The notes beneath the pieces are model-generated. The model did not search any database. It worked only from the letters and a program-made list of their open reading frames with translations, and had not been told where the DNA came from. A stretch of DNA of 6,674 nt from Spirochaetia bacterium (GTDB lineage: Bacteria; Spirochaetota; Leptospiria; Leptospirales; Leptonemataceae). Of the stretch, positions 1 through 6,298 are shown in pieces; the first letter of the stretch is position 1, and the number at the start of each line of letters is the position of its first letter. The stretch spans positions 1 to 6,674 of the forward strand of contig JAOUOA010000161.1 of NCBI GenBank assembly GCA_029880625.1. Reading direction: 5' to 3'. Position numbers and translations under genes: made by a program.

Positions 1-1254
1 TATCTCTCCTCTCTGGACAAAGTGGACAATGTGCCGATTGTTTACAACGTGATTGTCAACATTAGCGGTTTAACCTCTTCGGGTCTGGAGCTGAGACTCA
101 ATGGCGGCGTTTCGGCCACTGTTCCCATCAACACAACACAGTTCAATCTGGGAGCTGTCGCCAGCGGTTCTGCGTATGAAGTTCTAATTTCAGGTAAACC
201 TCTGGGTTATTCCTGTTCAATTTCTGCCGGTGGAAGCGGAACAATGGCCAATGCCGATGCGGCGGTAACGCTGAACTGCACGACCTGTACCGGTTTTTTT
301 GTCAGAGATGACTCGACAGCCGATTCTGATTATGGCGCTGCTCCCGTAGCCTTTTCCCACCCTTACGCTGCGGGAGGTTCATATTCGGGCCAGACCAGCG
401 ATGAATCAGGTCATATTTTTAACTTCAGCGCCATGTGCGCCGGAAACTATTATGTCTGGGTCAATGGATTTGATATTGGTGCTTCTTTGGACATATCCTA
501 CGGCTATTGGGATTTTTCCGGCGATACGAATCCGCCAACCGCCTACGACCTTATCATGAATAATACCTATGGCTGGCAGCGAAGCAGCCTCACTCTTCTT
601 ACATCCGGCGATCACTCATGGAGAATCGGTTCCATGCCGGACAGCAACTATTTTACTCTCGGCTGGGATCAGATCATCGTAACCCATGATGCAAACTATG
701 CTCCGTCTGGAATCATTCCGGATCCGCTGCTTGTGGACCCTCTCGATGCCTTTTACGGCTGGGAAAACAATAGCGGCGGTTTTCTGAGCGGCAATCCTGA
801 TGCTTCCGCTCCCGCCGCCGGCGAAGCCAATCTTAAAATGACCGGTTCGTCAGATCATTACCAGGGTTTCAATAAATCATTTCCAGCAAGCCCGCCAACC
901 TATGTTTCTGTCTGGATGAGACAGGACAGTGCCGGAACGGGTCCCTATCTTGTTGTGGGCGGCGCAAATCTGGACAACTCCAATGTAGTTGTATTCATGT
1001 ATTTCAATTCAGACAGCATCCAGGTTTCGCAGGGTACCGGCAATTCGCCAAATCTGGGTACGCAGGTGCCGGGGCAGTGGTACCACATTGAAATTAAAAA
1101 TATTAACTATACATCTTTTACGATGGATTATTATGTAAACGGCGTTCTGCGCGCAGCCGACGTGGGTTTTCGAACCAACCAGGCTTCCACGCAGGAAGTC
1201 CATTTCTACAGCCTGGGCGCATCGGGCTCCTATGATAACCTGGTAATCTACTGA
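1..1254 (+). CDS. Exported multi-domain carbohydrate-binding-like protein, 3' part (5' end outside window)
   Basis: The frame is open to base 1 (YLSSLDK precedes the first GTG at 22), and no ribosome binding site or signal peptide is seen, so the gene most likely starts outside the window. Counting from the GTG at 22, residues 8-89 form a small beta-rich module (GLTSSGLELRLNGG, a PLGYSC turn, then CTTC) like the repeats of exported bacterial, often Leptospira-type, proteins, with Cys65, Cys86 and Cys89. Residues 90-230 resemble a carbohydrate-binding beta-sandwich: AGNYYVWV, a Trp-rich middle, SGDHSWRIG, then WDQIIVTHDANYAPSG. Residues 238-410 look like a LamG/concanavalin-type jelly roll, with FYGWENNSGGF near its start and GQWYHIEIKNINY...YYVNGVL near its end. 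The inferred role is binding of glycans or another surface ligand outside the cell. No catalytic residues are recognisable. GC is near 50% in sampled lines, higher than the genes to the right. Domain names come from pattern resemblance only. Confidence 0.75.
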   Translation, partial: YLSSLDKVDNVPIVYNVIVNISGLTSSGLELRLNGGVSATVPINTTQFNLGAVASGSAYEVLISGKPLGYSCSISAGGSGTMANADAAVTLNCTTCTGFFVRDDSTADSDYGAAPVAFSHPYAAGGSYSGQTSDESGHIFNFSAMCAGNYYVWVNGFDIGASLDISYGYWDFSGDTNPPTAYDLIMNNTYGWQRSSLTLLTSGDHSWRIGSMPDSNYFTLGWDQIIVTHDANYAPSGIIPDPLLVDPLDAFYGWENNSGGFLSGNPDASAPAAGEANLKMTGSSDHYQGFNKSFPASPPTYVSVWMRQDSAGTGPYLVVGGANLDNSNVVVFMYFNSDSIQVSQGTGNSPNLGTQVPGQWYHIEIKNINYTSFTMDYYVNGVLRAADVGFRTNQASTQEVHFYSLGASGSYDNLVIY

Positions 1255-1365
1255 CGCCAACCTCCTGTTTTTAAGTTCCGCATTCATGTTCCTTTTAATG
1301 GCTGAAATTATATTTAAGAACCACTTTTTTTAATGACTGCCGCATAGATAAAAAAAATGTAGTTT

Positions 1366-1872
1366 ATGGACGAATCGTCAGATGAACTCTTAAAAAAGAA
1401 AAAAATATTTATTGGAAAAAAAGCAAATTATTACATCCGCCGCTGGGAAAAACCAAATTCCTGGAACTGGGCCGCCTTTTTTCTTGCATTTTTCTGGATG
1501 CTGTACAGAAAAATGTACCTTTATGCATCCATTTTTATTGGAATCATTTTTGTTGAAAGTATACTTTCAGAAATCTTTTTTACAGTCATCCTCGAAATGC
1601 CGGAAGCTCCTGACTATTACAGTAAAGCTGTGCAATTCACTTATGCCTCACTGTCAGGAATTTTCGGCAACCAGCTTTACAAAATCCATACCGAAAAAAA
1701 AATCAGCATGATTGACAATGAAGATCAGCTCATTGAAGAAGGCGGAACCACTCTTGTCGCTCCCATCCTTGCTCTGGCTGCATTGCTCATATTGATTGCG
1801 ATCAATGCTTTCTTTTTGCTGAATTTTTCTCCGGAGACTTTTTTAGAAGATAATTCACGAATTCTCAGATAA
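1366..1872 (+). CDS. DUF2628-family small membrane protein
   Basis: This 168-residue protein carries the hallmark of the DUF2628 family: a polar N-terminus with YYIRRWEK (22-29), then SWNWAAFFLAFFWMLYRKMYLYA (32-54) leading into a hydrophobic stretch. A second hydrophobic region spans about 51-76 and a third about 87-101. GIFGNQLYKIHTEKKI (98-113) matches the conserved G-N-x-Y-x-x-H-x-x-K-K-I pattern that follows the membrane part. After an EEGGTT motif (124-129) there is a last membrane segment at about 130-153. The family is of unknown function and occurs as a small inner-membrane protein in many bacteria. The ATG at 1366 has only an A-rich leader and no good Shine-Dalgarno sequence, but no better start is available. 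The last 18 bases overlap the convergent lipoprotein gene. The gene lies 111 bases after the upstream exported protein on the same strand, and I see no clear terminator between them. Confidence 0.85.
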   Translation: MDESSDELLKKKKIFIGKKANYYIRRWEKPNSWNWAAFFLAFFWMLYRKMYLYASIFIGIIFVESILSEIFFTVILEMPEAPDYYSKAVQFTYASLSGIFGNQLYKIHTEKKISMIDNEDQLIEEGGTTLVAPILALAALLILIAINAFFLLNFSPETFLEDNSRILR

Positions 1873-2418
1873 TTCATCGCATCCGTAATCTTTCAGAAGG
1901 AGCGGGATGTTTTTATGATTCATATCCTCTGAAAAAAAGATAGGCATTTGATTGAATTTTTTTTCTCCAGGCTTATCTTTTTCATTTTCGATTTCCCAGA
2001 TTTTATCTCCCGAACTGTCATAATAAATGCGGAGCTCCATCTGCTTCCATGTATTTGTACGATCCGGCGTATAGCCGCTGTCCAGTCTGTAATAAAATCT
2101 GAGTTCCCCTTCAGCATCAAAATAAGCTTCTGCAATCTCTCCAAAATCTTCGCCAACCTGCTGCAGATTGTAATATCGAATAACGCTTTTTTTATCTAAC
2201 AAATAATAGAAGTCTGTTTTTTCAGGACATTCCACCCCTATTCGCGCATATTGATTTACATTTTCCTGAGTATTTTGAACCAGTTCTCTGATTTCAATTA
2301 TCTGGGGATGGCTGTTCCAGTTTTCTACCTCAATGGTAGGATGCTTTGGGGCACAATTTATTTCAGAAAAAATAATAACTGCGAAAATAAATACAATATT
2401 TAATGTTTTTAATTTCAT
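1855..2418 (-). CDS. Putative lipoprotein of unknown function
   Basis: From the chosen ATG at 2418 the protein has 187 residues. It opens with MKLK, a hydrophobic stretch (residues 6-18) and SEINC (18-22), which reads as a relaxed, spirochaete-like lipobox with Cys22 as the lipidated residue. The glutamate three residues before the Cys is unusual and lowers confidence in lipidation. The mature part is polar, with two short aromatic beta-like units: EAYFDAEGELRFYYRLDSGY (97-116) and MELRIYYDSSGDKIWEIENE (127-146). These resemble hypothetical proteins in which a FD-x-x-GEL strand pair repeats. I do not recognise a function. An ATG at 2430 overlaps the preceding gene's stop as TAATG, but the ATG at 2418 has a GAGG site six bases upstream and gives a normal signal peptide. 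The gene is last in a minus-strand envelope set and ends inside the convergent DUF2628 gene. Confidence 0.75.
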   Translation of the reverse strand: MKLKTLNIVFIFAVIIFSEINCAPKHPTIEVENWNSHPQIIEIRELVQNTQENVNQYARIGVECPEKTDFYYLLDKKSVIRYYNLQQVGEDFGEIAEAYFDAEGELRFYYRLDSGYTPDRTNTWKQMELRIYYDSSGDKIWEIENEKDKPGEKKFNQMPIFFSEDMNHKNIPLLLKDYGCDELSENS

Positions 2419-2424
2419 CACTTG

Positions 2425-2428
2425 CCTC
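2425..2428 (-). promoter_or_regulatory. Ribosome binding site GAGG for the putative lipoprotein
   Basis: On the minus strand GAGG is followed by six bases and the ATG at 2418. It decides between this start and the in-frame ATG at 2430, which overlaps the upstream stop but has only an A/T-rich leader. Reinitiation from the preceding gene is possible. Confidence 0.55.
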
Positions 2429-2429
2429 A

Positions 2430-2963
2430 TTAAAAAATATCCGTAAAGCTGCATTTTCTAAAATTCTGAATTGAATTTAAAAACCGGCCGTTTTCGTCAA
2501 CTTCAGCCCAGCCGAATTTAACGGACTGCAGACCGGACAGTTCTTTTGATACAATTATATTTTCCTGAAAAAGAACCGTGCGATTCGCCAGAATGATCAT
2601 TTTACTGTCTACAGTGGACATATCGCCGCCTTTACGATAGAACTTCCAGTAATTTTTAATGCTTAGAATATATCGCCTATCATCCAGCAAAAAACAGCTT
2701 CCTTTTGCATTCAGAATTTCACCGATTTCATTTTGATCCTGGCGGGATATCAAAAGGATCATTTTTACATCATCGGAATCCAAATGATCCAGAACGGACA
2801 ATGGCCGGATGACATGAGAATCATATTCTGTTTGAATTGCATGTTTTGCAAAATAAGCAAGCCAGATCTGAAATCCGAAAAATTCCAGTGCTGCAGAGAT
2901 CAAAATGAAAAAAAACAATGCAGGCATAGAATACTTAAGTTTCATGATACGTAATGCGAGCAC
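2430..2963 (-). CDS. Hypothetical protein with one N-terminal membrane anchor
   Basis: This 177-residue protein is unrecognised. It has a short basic N-terminus (LRIMKLK), one long hydrophobic segment at about residues 12-38, and then about 140 polar residues that are probably exported to the periplasm and anchored in the inner membrane. The C-terminal part has alternating short hydrophobic strands (CFLLDDRRYILSIKNYW at 90-106, KMIILANRTVLF at 121-132, SVKFGWAEVDENGRFLNS at 147-164), suggesting a small beta-rich fold. There are two Cys (90 and 171). The GTG at 2963 is preferred as start because AGGAG lies five bases before it; the ATG at 2945 has no such site. The stop overlaps an ATG as TAATG, and the lipoprotein gene starts 11 bases further on, so the two are very likely co-transcribed and perhaps translationally coupled. 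The beta-barrel gene lies 79 bases upstream. Confidence 0.7.
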   Translation of the reverse strand: MLALRIMKLKYSMPALFFFILISAALEFFGFQIWLAYFAKHAIQTEYDSHVIRPLSVLDHLDSDDVKMILLISRQDQNEIGEILNAKGSCFLLDDRRYILSIKNYWKFYRKGGDMSTVDSKMIILANRTVLFQENIIVSKELSGLQSVKFGWAEVDENGRFLNSIQNFRKCSFTDIF

Positions 2964-2968
2964 CTTTA

Positions 2969-2973
2969 CTCCT
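2969..2973 (-). promoter_or_regulatory. Strong ribosome binding site AGGAG deciding a GTG start
   Basis: On the minus strand AGGAG is followed by TAAAG and GTG at 2963. The site and spacing are near ideal. They support the GTG over the ATG six codons downstream, which has no purine-rich leader. Confidence 0.65.
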
Positions 2974-3042
2974 GTGCTTGTTCATCCCGGAAAGATCAAG
3001 CAATTTCTGGAGAAAAAATTTTTTCAATTCAATTTGATTCGG

Positions 3043-3822
3043 TTAAAAAGCATATCCAAAAGATAATAGAATCATGCCTGCAGCAGCTGGAGATGGATAA
3101 TATTTCTCATAGGCTGTTTTATAAAACATTCTGCGGATCAGAAGATCCGGAACGGATGCAGTATTTGCGCCCGGCAGAAACACCCTTTCGTCGTTATAAA
3201 CATAATAGGATACGTCTGCATTCGGCGCAACATTCATAAGAAACTGCATATTGAAAAACAAACCAAAACTGAAAAGATAGCGAATTCCTCCTCCCAGACT
3301 TCCGTAATTTACAATTTTTGAAATATGTGTATAACTGATTGTGTTCTCTGCAAAAATATTTGATGATCCGGTAACAGGCGGGTTAAAAATAAAATTATAA
3401 TACTCTTTTTTTTCATAACTCTGAGACATGGGTCCACGTCCAGCCCCGGCTGAAAAATAAAAAGGAAGTTTATTTAGAGGAAAATAATCCAGAAGAAAAC
3501 CAAAATATGGATGCCGGGTTATCTGTTTGGAATCGACCAAACTCAATGTTGATACGCTGAATCCCGGAGGAGTCCGAGGCGCAGGATTCAATTTCACAAA
3601 ATAAGAACTCAATGAAATCCTGGGATTGATGTTATAAGCCAGATTCAGTATCACGGGACCTGCAGGGGCTGCAGAAGCAAGACCGCCAATCATAACCTTT
3701 CGATCCATCCTGATTTCACTTTGAGTTGGCCGGTCATTCGATTCAGCCCGGAGAAATGACCCTGCAAAAAATATATAGATGCAGCTGAAAAGTAAGGCTT
3801 TTTTCATATATTTTAATAGCAT
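3043..3822 (-). CDS. Predicted outer-membrane beta-barrel protein
   Basis: The protein has 259 residues from the ATG at 3822. A signal peptide is clear: MKKALLF at 6-12, a hydrophobic core to about 23, and a likely cleavage after LRA (residue 26). The mature part has alternating hydrophobic and aromatic strands with turns rich in Asn, Pro and Gly, for example VILNLAYNI (57-65), YFGFLLDYFP (106-115), FYFSAGAG (121-128), YGSLGGGIRYLFSFGLFFNMQFLMNV (173-198) and AAGMILLSFGYAF at the very end. The terminal Phe is the usual recognition signal for outer-membrane insertion by the BAM complex. The size suits an 8- to 10-stranded barrel, with no recognised porin or adhesin family. Neither the ATG at 3822 nor the one at 3807 has a clear ribosome binding site; the start at 3807 would give a more standard signal peptide. 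A terminator separates this gene from the MATE gene, so it probably has its own promoter in the 75 bases upstream. Confidence 0.75.
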   Translation of the reverse strand: MLLKYMKKALLFSCIYIFFAGSFLRAESNDRPTQSEIRMDRKVMIGGLASAAPAGPVILNLAYNINPRISLSSYFVKLNPAPRTPPGFSVSTLSLVDSKQITRHPYFGFLLDYFPLNKLPFYFSAGAGRGPMSQSYEKKEYYNFIFNPPVTGSSNIFAENTISYTHISKIVNYGSLGGGIRYLFSFGLFFNMQFLMNVAPNADVSYYVYNDERVFLPGANTASVPDLLIRRMFYKTAYEKYYPSPAAAGMILLSFGYAF

Positions 3823-3852
3823 AAATTTTACAGAGCAAGGTCATATATGATT

Positions 3853-3897
3853 AAAAAAAATTTTTCAGATGTGATTTATTTTTGATTAAATCTGAAA
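3853..3897 (-). terminator. Probable intrinsic terminator of the MATE gene
   Basis: Read on the minus strand, TTTCAGAT (3897-3890) starts at the base after the MATE stop codon and pairs with ATCTGAAA (3870-3863). The stem is a perfect 8 bp with a 19-base loop and is followed by AA and a run of eight T. The loop can also form an alternative GATTTA/TAAATC pairing. The stem is A/T-rich, so termination may be only partial. Confidence 0.5.
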
Positions 3898-5283
3898 TTA
3901 CACCCTTCCTTTCTTCCAGTCCATTTTTTTAAAAATCATTAAAAACAGCAGCCCCAGACTCATAATCCATAAAAAAATGGAAGACCAGAGACCGGAAGTT
4001 CCCATATCCATTTGAATTCCCATAAAATATGCAAATGGCAGCATTATGCCGAAAGAAATGACTGTATTGATCCACAGAACTCTATAAACAAAACCCGCTC
4101 CGCGAAGCGCGGAACCCATGACCATCTGCATGGCATCTCCGGTTTGAGCGAGGGACACAAAAATCAGCGCTGTTATTGCTTCATTGATTACACTGGAATC
4201 ATTCGTAAAAAAAGAAATCATCCGGTATCGAAAAATTATAAAAATGATGCCCATCGTTCCCATCAGAAGCATGGCATATTGAAGCGACCGGTACACCGAC
4301 GCTTCAGCAAGCCGATACTTTTTTGCGCCCATAGCCTGCCCCATCAAAGTTGTCGCAGCAATTCCAAAAGCATAACCCGGCATAAATGAAATACTCATAA
4401 TGCTTACAATGATGTTTGTCGCCGCAACGGAGATGGTGCTGATCTGTGCGGACAATCTGTAGAAAATCAAAAAAGACAGATGCATTAAAAAACCCTCAAG
4501 CGAAGGCGCAAGTCCGGTTCGGATCACATTTTTAAGAATCGACAATTGAAATTTTCGTTTCAATTGAAAGTATTTGCGAAAATCTTTTTTCAAGATGAAA
4601 ATAATTAATATAACAAAACCTGTCATCCCTGACATACTGGAAGCTGCTGCGGCTCCATTCACTCCGTACGGCTCCATGCCAAGATTTCCGAATATAAAAA
4701 CCCAGTTTAAGAAAATATTGATCGCCGCCGTGCCTGCGGAAGCAGTCATGGAAATATAGGTTTTCCCTGTAGCATCATAAAAACCAATGAAAACTGCATT
4801 CAAAAGAAAAAATGAAATCCCGAGAAAACGAATCTTTAGAAAGGGAACAGCAAGACTTTGAATTTCATCTTTATCTGTTAATGCTTCAATAAAAAACGGC
4901 GAAAGTGCATATCCGGATATTGTCAATCCAATACCGAATAAAATAAAAAATATCAGAGATGTTGATAAAATCAGCCCTGCTTCTGAATCTTTCTTTTCTC
5001 CGATTTTCCTGGAACATAAAATTTGAATTCCAATCGATGCGCCATGTAAAAAGGAAAGCAGTGTCCATACCAGCATTCCGCCAAGCCCTGTTGCCGCCTG
5101 CTCAACGACGCCAAGAGAACCAACCATGGCAGTATCCGTTATCATAACTGCTGTCTGGCTTACCATGCCGAGAGAGGAAGGAAGAGCAATTTTCAAAACC
5201 TTTCGGTTCAGTGGGCTTGAGCGAAAGATTTGCAGTATTCTTATTTTTTTGTGAAACATCATGCAGGATTGAAGTTGTGACAT
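3898..5283 (-). CDS. MATE-family multidrug efflux transporter
   Basis: This inner-membrane antiporter is expected to expel cationic or amphipathic compounds in exchange for Na+ or H+. The 461 residues match the family's usual 440-480 and show two homologous halves of about six membrane segments each. The first half begins with LKIALPSSLGM (30-40), the hallmark VMITDTAMVGSLG (46-58) with Asp50, and the SFLHGASIGIQILCSRKIGEKK loop (77-98), and ends with PYGVNGAAAAS (205-215). The second half shows IRTGLAPSLEGFLMHLSF (254-271), MPGYAFGIAATTLMGQAMGAKK (301-322) and GDAMQMVMGSALRGAG (382-397). The C-terminus is short and basic. Substrate cannot be told from sequence. The ATG at 5283 has only a weak AGAGA leader; ATGs at 5262 and 5259 are alternatives. 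The gene lies 122 bases after the broken AraC-type regulator, on the same strand, and a hairpin with a T-run follows its stop. Confidence 0.93.
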   Translation of the reverse strand: MSQLQSCMMFHKKIRILQIFRSSPLNRKVLKIALPSSLGMVSQTAVMITDTAMVGSLGVVEQAATGLGGMLVWTLLSFLHGASIGIQILCSRKIGEKKDSEAGLILSTSLIFFILFGIGLTISGYALSPFFIEALTDKDEIQSLAVPFLKIRFLGISFFLLNAVFIGFYDATGKTYISMTASAGTAAINIFLNWVFIFGNLGMEPYGVNGAAAASSMSGMTGFVILIIFILKKDFRKYFQLKRKFQLSILKNVIRTGLAPSLEGFLMHLSFLIFYRLSAQISTISVAATNIIVSIMSISFMPGYAFGIAATTLMGQAMGAKKYRLAEASVYRSLQYAMLLMGTMGIIFIIFRYRMISFFTNDSSVINEAITALIFVSLAQTGDAMQMVMGSALRGAGFVYRVLWINTVISFGIMLPFAYFMGIQMDMGTSGLWSSIFLWIMSLGLLFLMIFKKMDWKKGRV

Positions 5284-5405
5284 TCTCTGCTGATCACGCC
5301 CGTCAGGTAAATGATAAAATTTCCGGAAAGATCAAAATGATATTACCGGGAACTGTAATGAAATAAGAATCATCTTTCAATATCATGCGTCTTGCCCGAG
5401 CAGTT
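5284..5405 (-). promoter_or_regulatory. Leader of the MATE gene with possible operator sequences
   Basis: This 122-base gap between the regulator remnant and the MATE gene contains a perfect 10-bp palindrome TTTCCGGAAA (5320-5329), two direct copies of AAATGATA on the plus strand (5309-5316 and 5335-5342), and an 8-bp inverted repeat ATGATATT / AATATCAT (5337-5344 and 5379-5386). AraC-type regulators usually bind repeated sites next to their own or a neighbouring gene, so this is a plausible operator region. Each element is short enough to arise by chance. I could not identify a convincing pair of promoter boxes. Confidence 0.25.
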
Positions 5406-6298
5406 CTAATTCCTGTACTCACCTGGAGACATTCCTGTTTTCTGCTTGAAAAGCTTGGAAAAATGCTGGGGATATTCAAAACCAAGAGAATAGACAATGC
5501 TCTGGACGGGATCATCCGAATTCAGTTAAATTGTTTTTGCCCGTTCAATCATACAGGAATGGATATGTTCCTGTGCAGTTTTTCCGGTTTCTTTTTTTAA
5601 TAAATCGCTGAAGTAATTTACGGAGTAACCCATTTCAAAAGCACATTCCTTTACGGACGGCAGGCCTTTAGTTTTTGGTTTTTCCGAATCAAAATAGTTT
5701 TTCAGATAGGTTTCAAATCTTGTTAGGACATCGCCAGCGGATTGAGTCCTGGTTATAAATTGCCGGCCGTAAAATCTTTTGCAGTAATTCAGCAGAATTT
5801 CAATATGGGAAACGATCAGATCCTGACTGTAGATGTCAATATTCCGGCAAATTTCATCCTGTATGGTTTTTACGATGCCGGATATAATTTTTTTTTCCCG
5901 ATCCGATATATGAAGCGCTTCATGGCTTTCGTATTCAAAAAAAGTATACTCCTTCATTTTTTTTCAAGAGACGATTTTCGAATAAGATCGGGATGAAAAT
6001 AAAGCCCCCAGCTTGCTGATATGGTTTTATCCGTGCCGGCGCTGACAGTGATTGCCTGCTCCGGCGCAACGAAAACAAGGCTTCCTTCCTGAAAATCATA
6101 ATAATGGCGTCCGTACTTCATTTCACAGATGCTTCCTTTTTTCAGGCTGATGGAATAAAAATTTGCCGTAATCTTTGTACCGGTAATCTTTTTTACATTT
6201 TTTGCTTTCGCATAATCAATCACGGAAACAAGAGGATGCAGGGGCTTCGCCTGATTTAGAATTTCATGCAGCTTCGTTATGGATTCAATTTTAATCAT
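5406..6298 (-). pseudogene. AraC-family transcriptional regulator, broken by a frameshift and an in-frame stop
   Basis: Three pieces in order rebuild one regulator of about 297 residues, a normal AraC-family length. Piece 1 (6298-5954, 114 residues) is the N-terminal cupin-like sensing domain, with ANFYSISLKKG, KYGRHYYDFQEGSLVFVAPEQ and WGLYFHPDLIRKSSLEKK. Piece 2 (5957-5526, 143 residues) is the linker and first helix-turn-helix: SQDLIVSHIEILLNYCKRFY, RQFITR, PSVKECAFEMGYSVNYFSDL and KKETGKTAQEHIHSCMIERA. Piece 3 (5525-5406) is the second helix-turn-helix, with VQSIVYSLGFEYPQHFSKLF and KTGMSPGEYRN, then TAG. Pieces 1 and 2 differ by one base at a run of eight A (plus-strand T at 5957-5964); one more A would read LEKKMKEYTFFEYE without a break. 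Pieces 2 and 3 share a frame, split by TAA at 5526-5528, where related proteins continue the helix with Leu. The start overlaps the hydrolase by 8 bases behind a good AGGAAG. It would have regulated nearby genes; without the second motif, DNA binding should fail. Confidence 0.85.

Noticed and set aside
406..1287. Minus-strand open frames at 406-615 and 1009-1287
   Set aside because: They lie antisense to the exported multi-domain protein, have no recognisable domain, and the plus-strand frame gives coherent conserved-looking modules.
1255..1365. Possible terminator after the exported protein (T-run at about 1324-1332)
   Set aside because: No GC-containing stem could be found before the T-run, so the call is not supported.
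1412..1711. Second plus-strand frame of 99 codons inside the DUF2628 gene
   Set aside because: The overlapping frame at 1366-1872 matches a known family along its length; this one is a Lys/Ser/Phe-rich shadow.
2419..2454. Longer start at 2454 for the putative lipoprotein
   Set aside because: It would put a 12-residue extension before a standard signal peptide and overlap the previous gene by 25 bases, while the ATG at 2418 has its own ribosome binding site.
2935..2985. Sixteen-codon frame (MNKHRSKG...) overlapping the GTG start of the single-anchor gene
   Set aside because: It has no ribosome binding site and no leader-peptide character such as repeated regulatory codons.
3012..3025. Palindrome GAAAAAATTTTTTC between the beta-barrel and single-anchor genes
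   Set aside because: A perfect palindrome of A and T runs leaves no room for a loop, so it is not a convincing terminator; it may only be a bent A-tract.
4012..4389. Plus-strand frame of 125 codons opposite the MATE gene
   Set aside because: It is His/Lys/Arg-rich with no domain, and is a product of the opposite strand of a clear transporter gene.
5303..5515. Minus-strand frame of 70 codons between the regulator and the MATE gene
   Set aside because: Its upstream half is a different frame of the AraC C-terminal motif, which reads correctly in the pseudogene frame; the rest is leader sequence.
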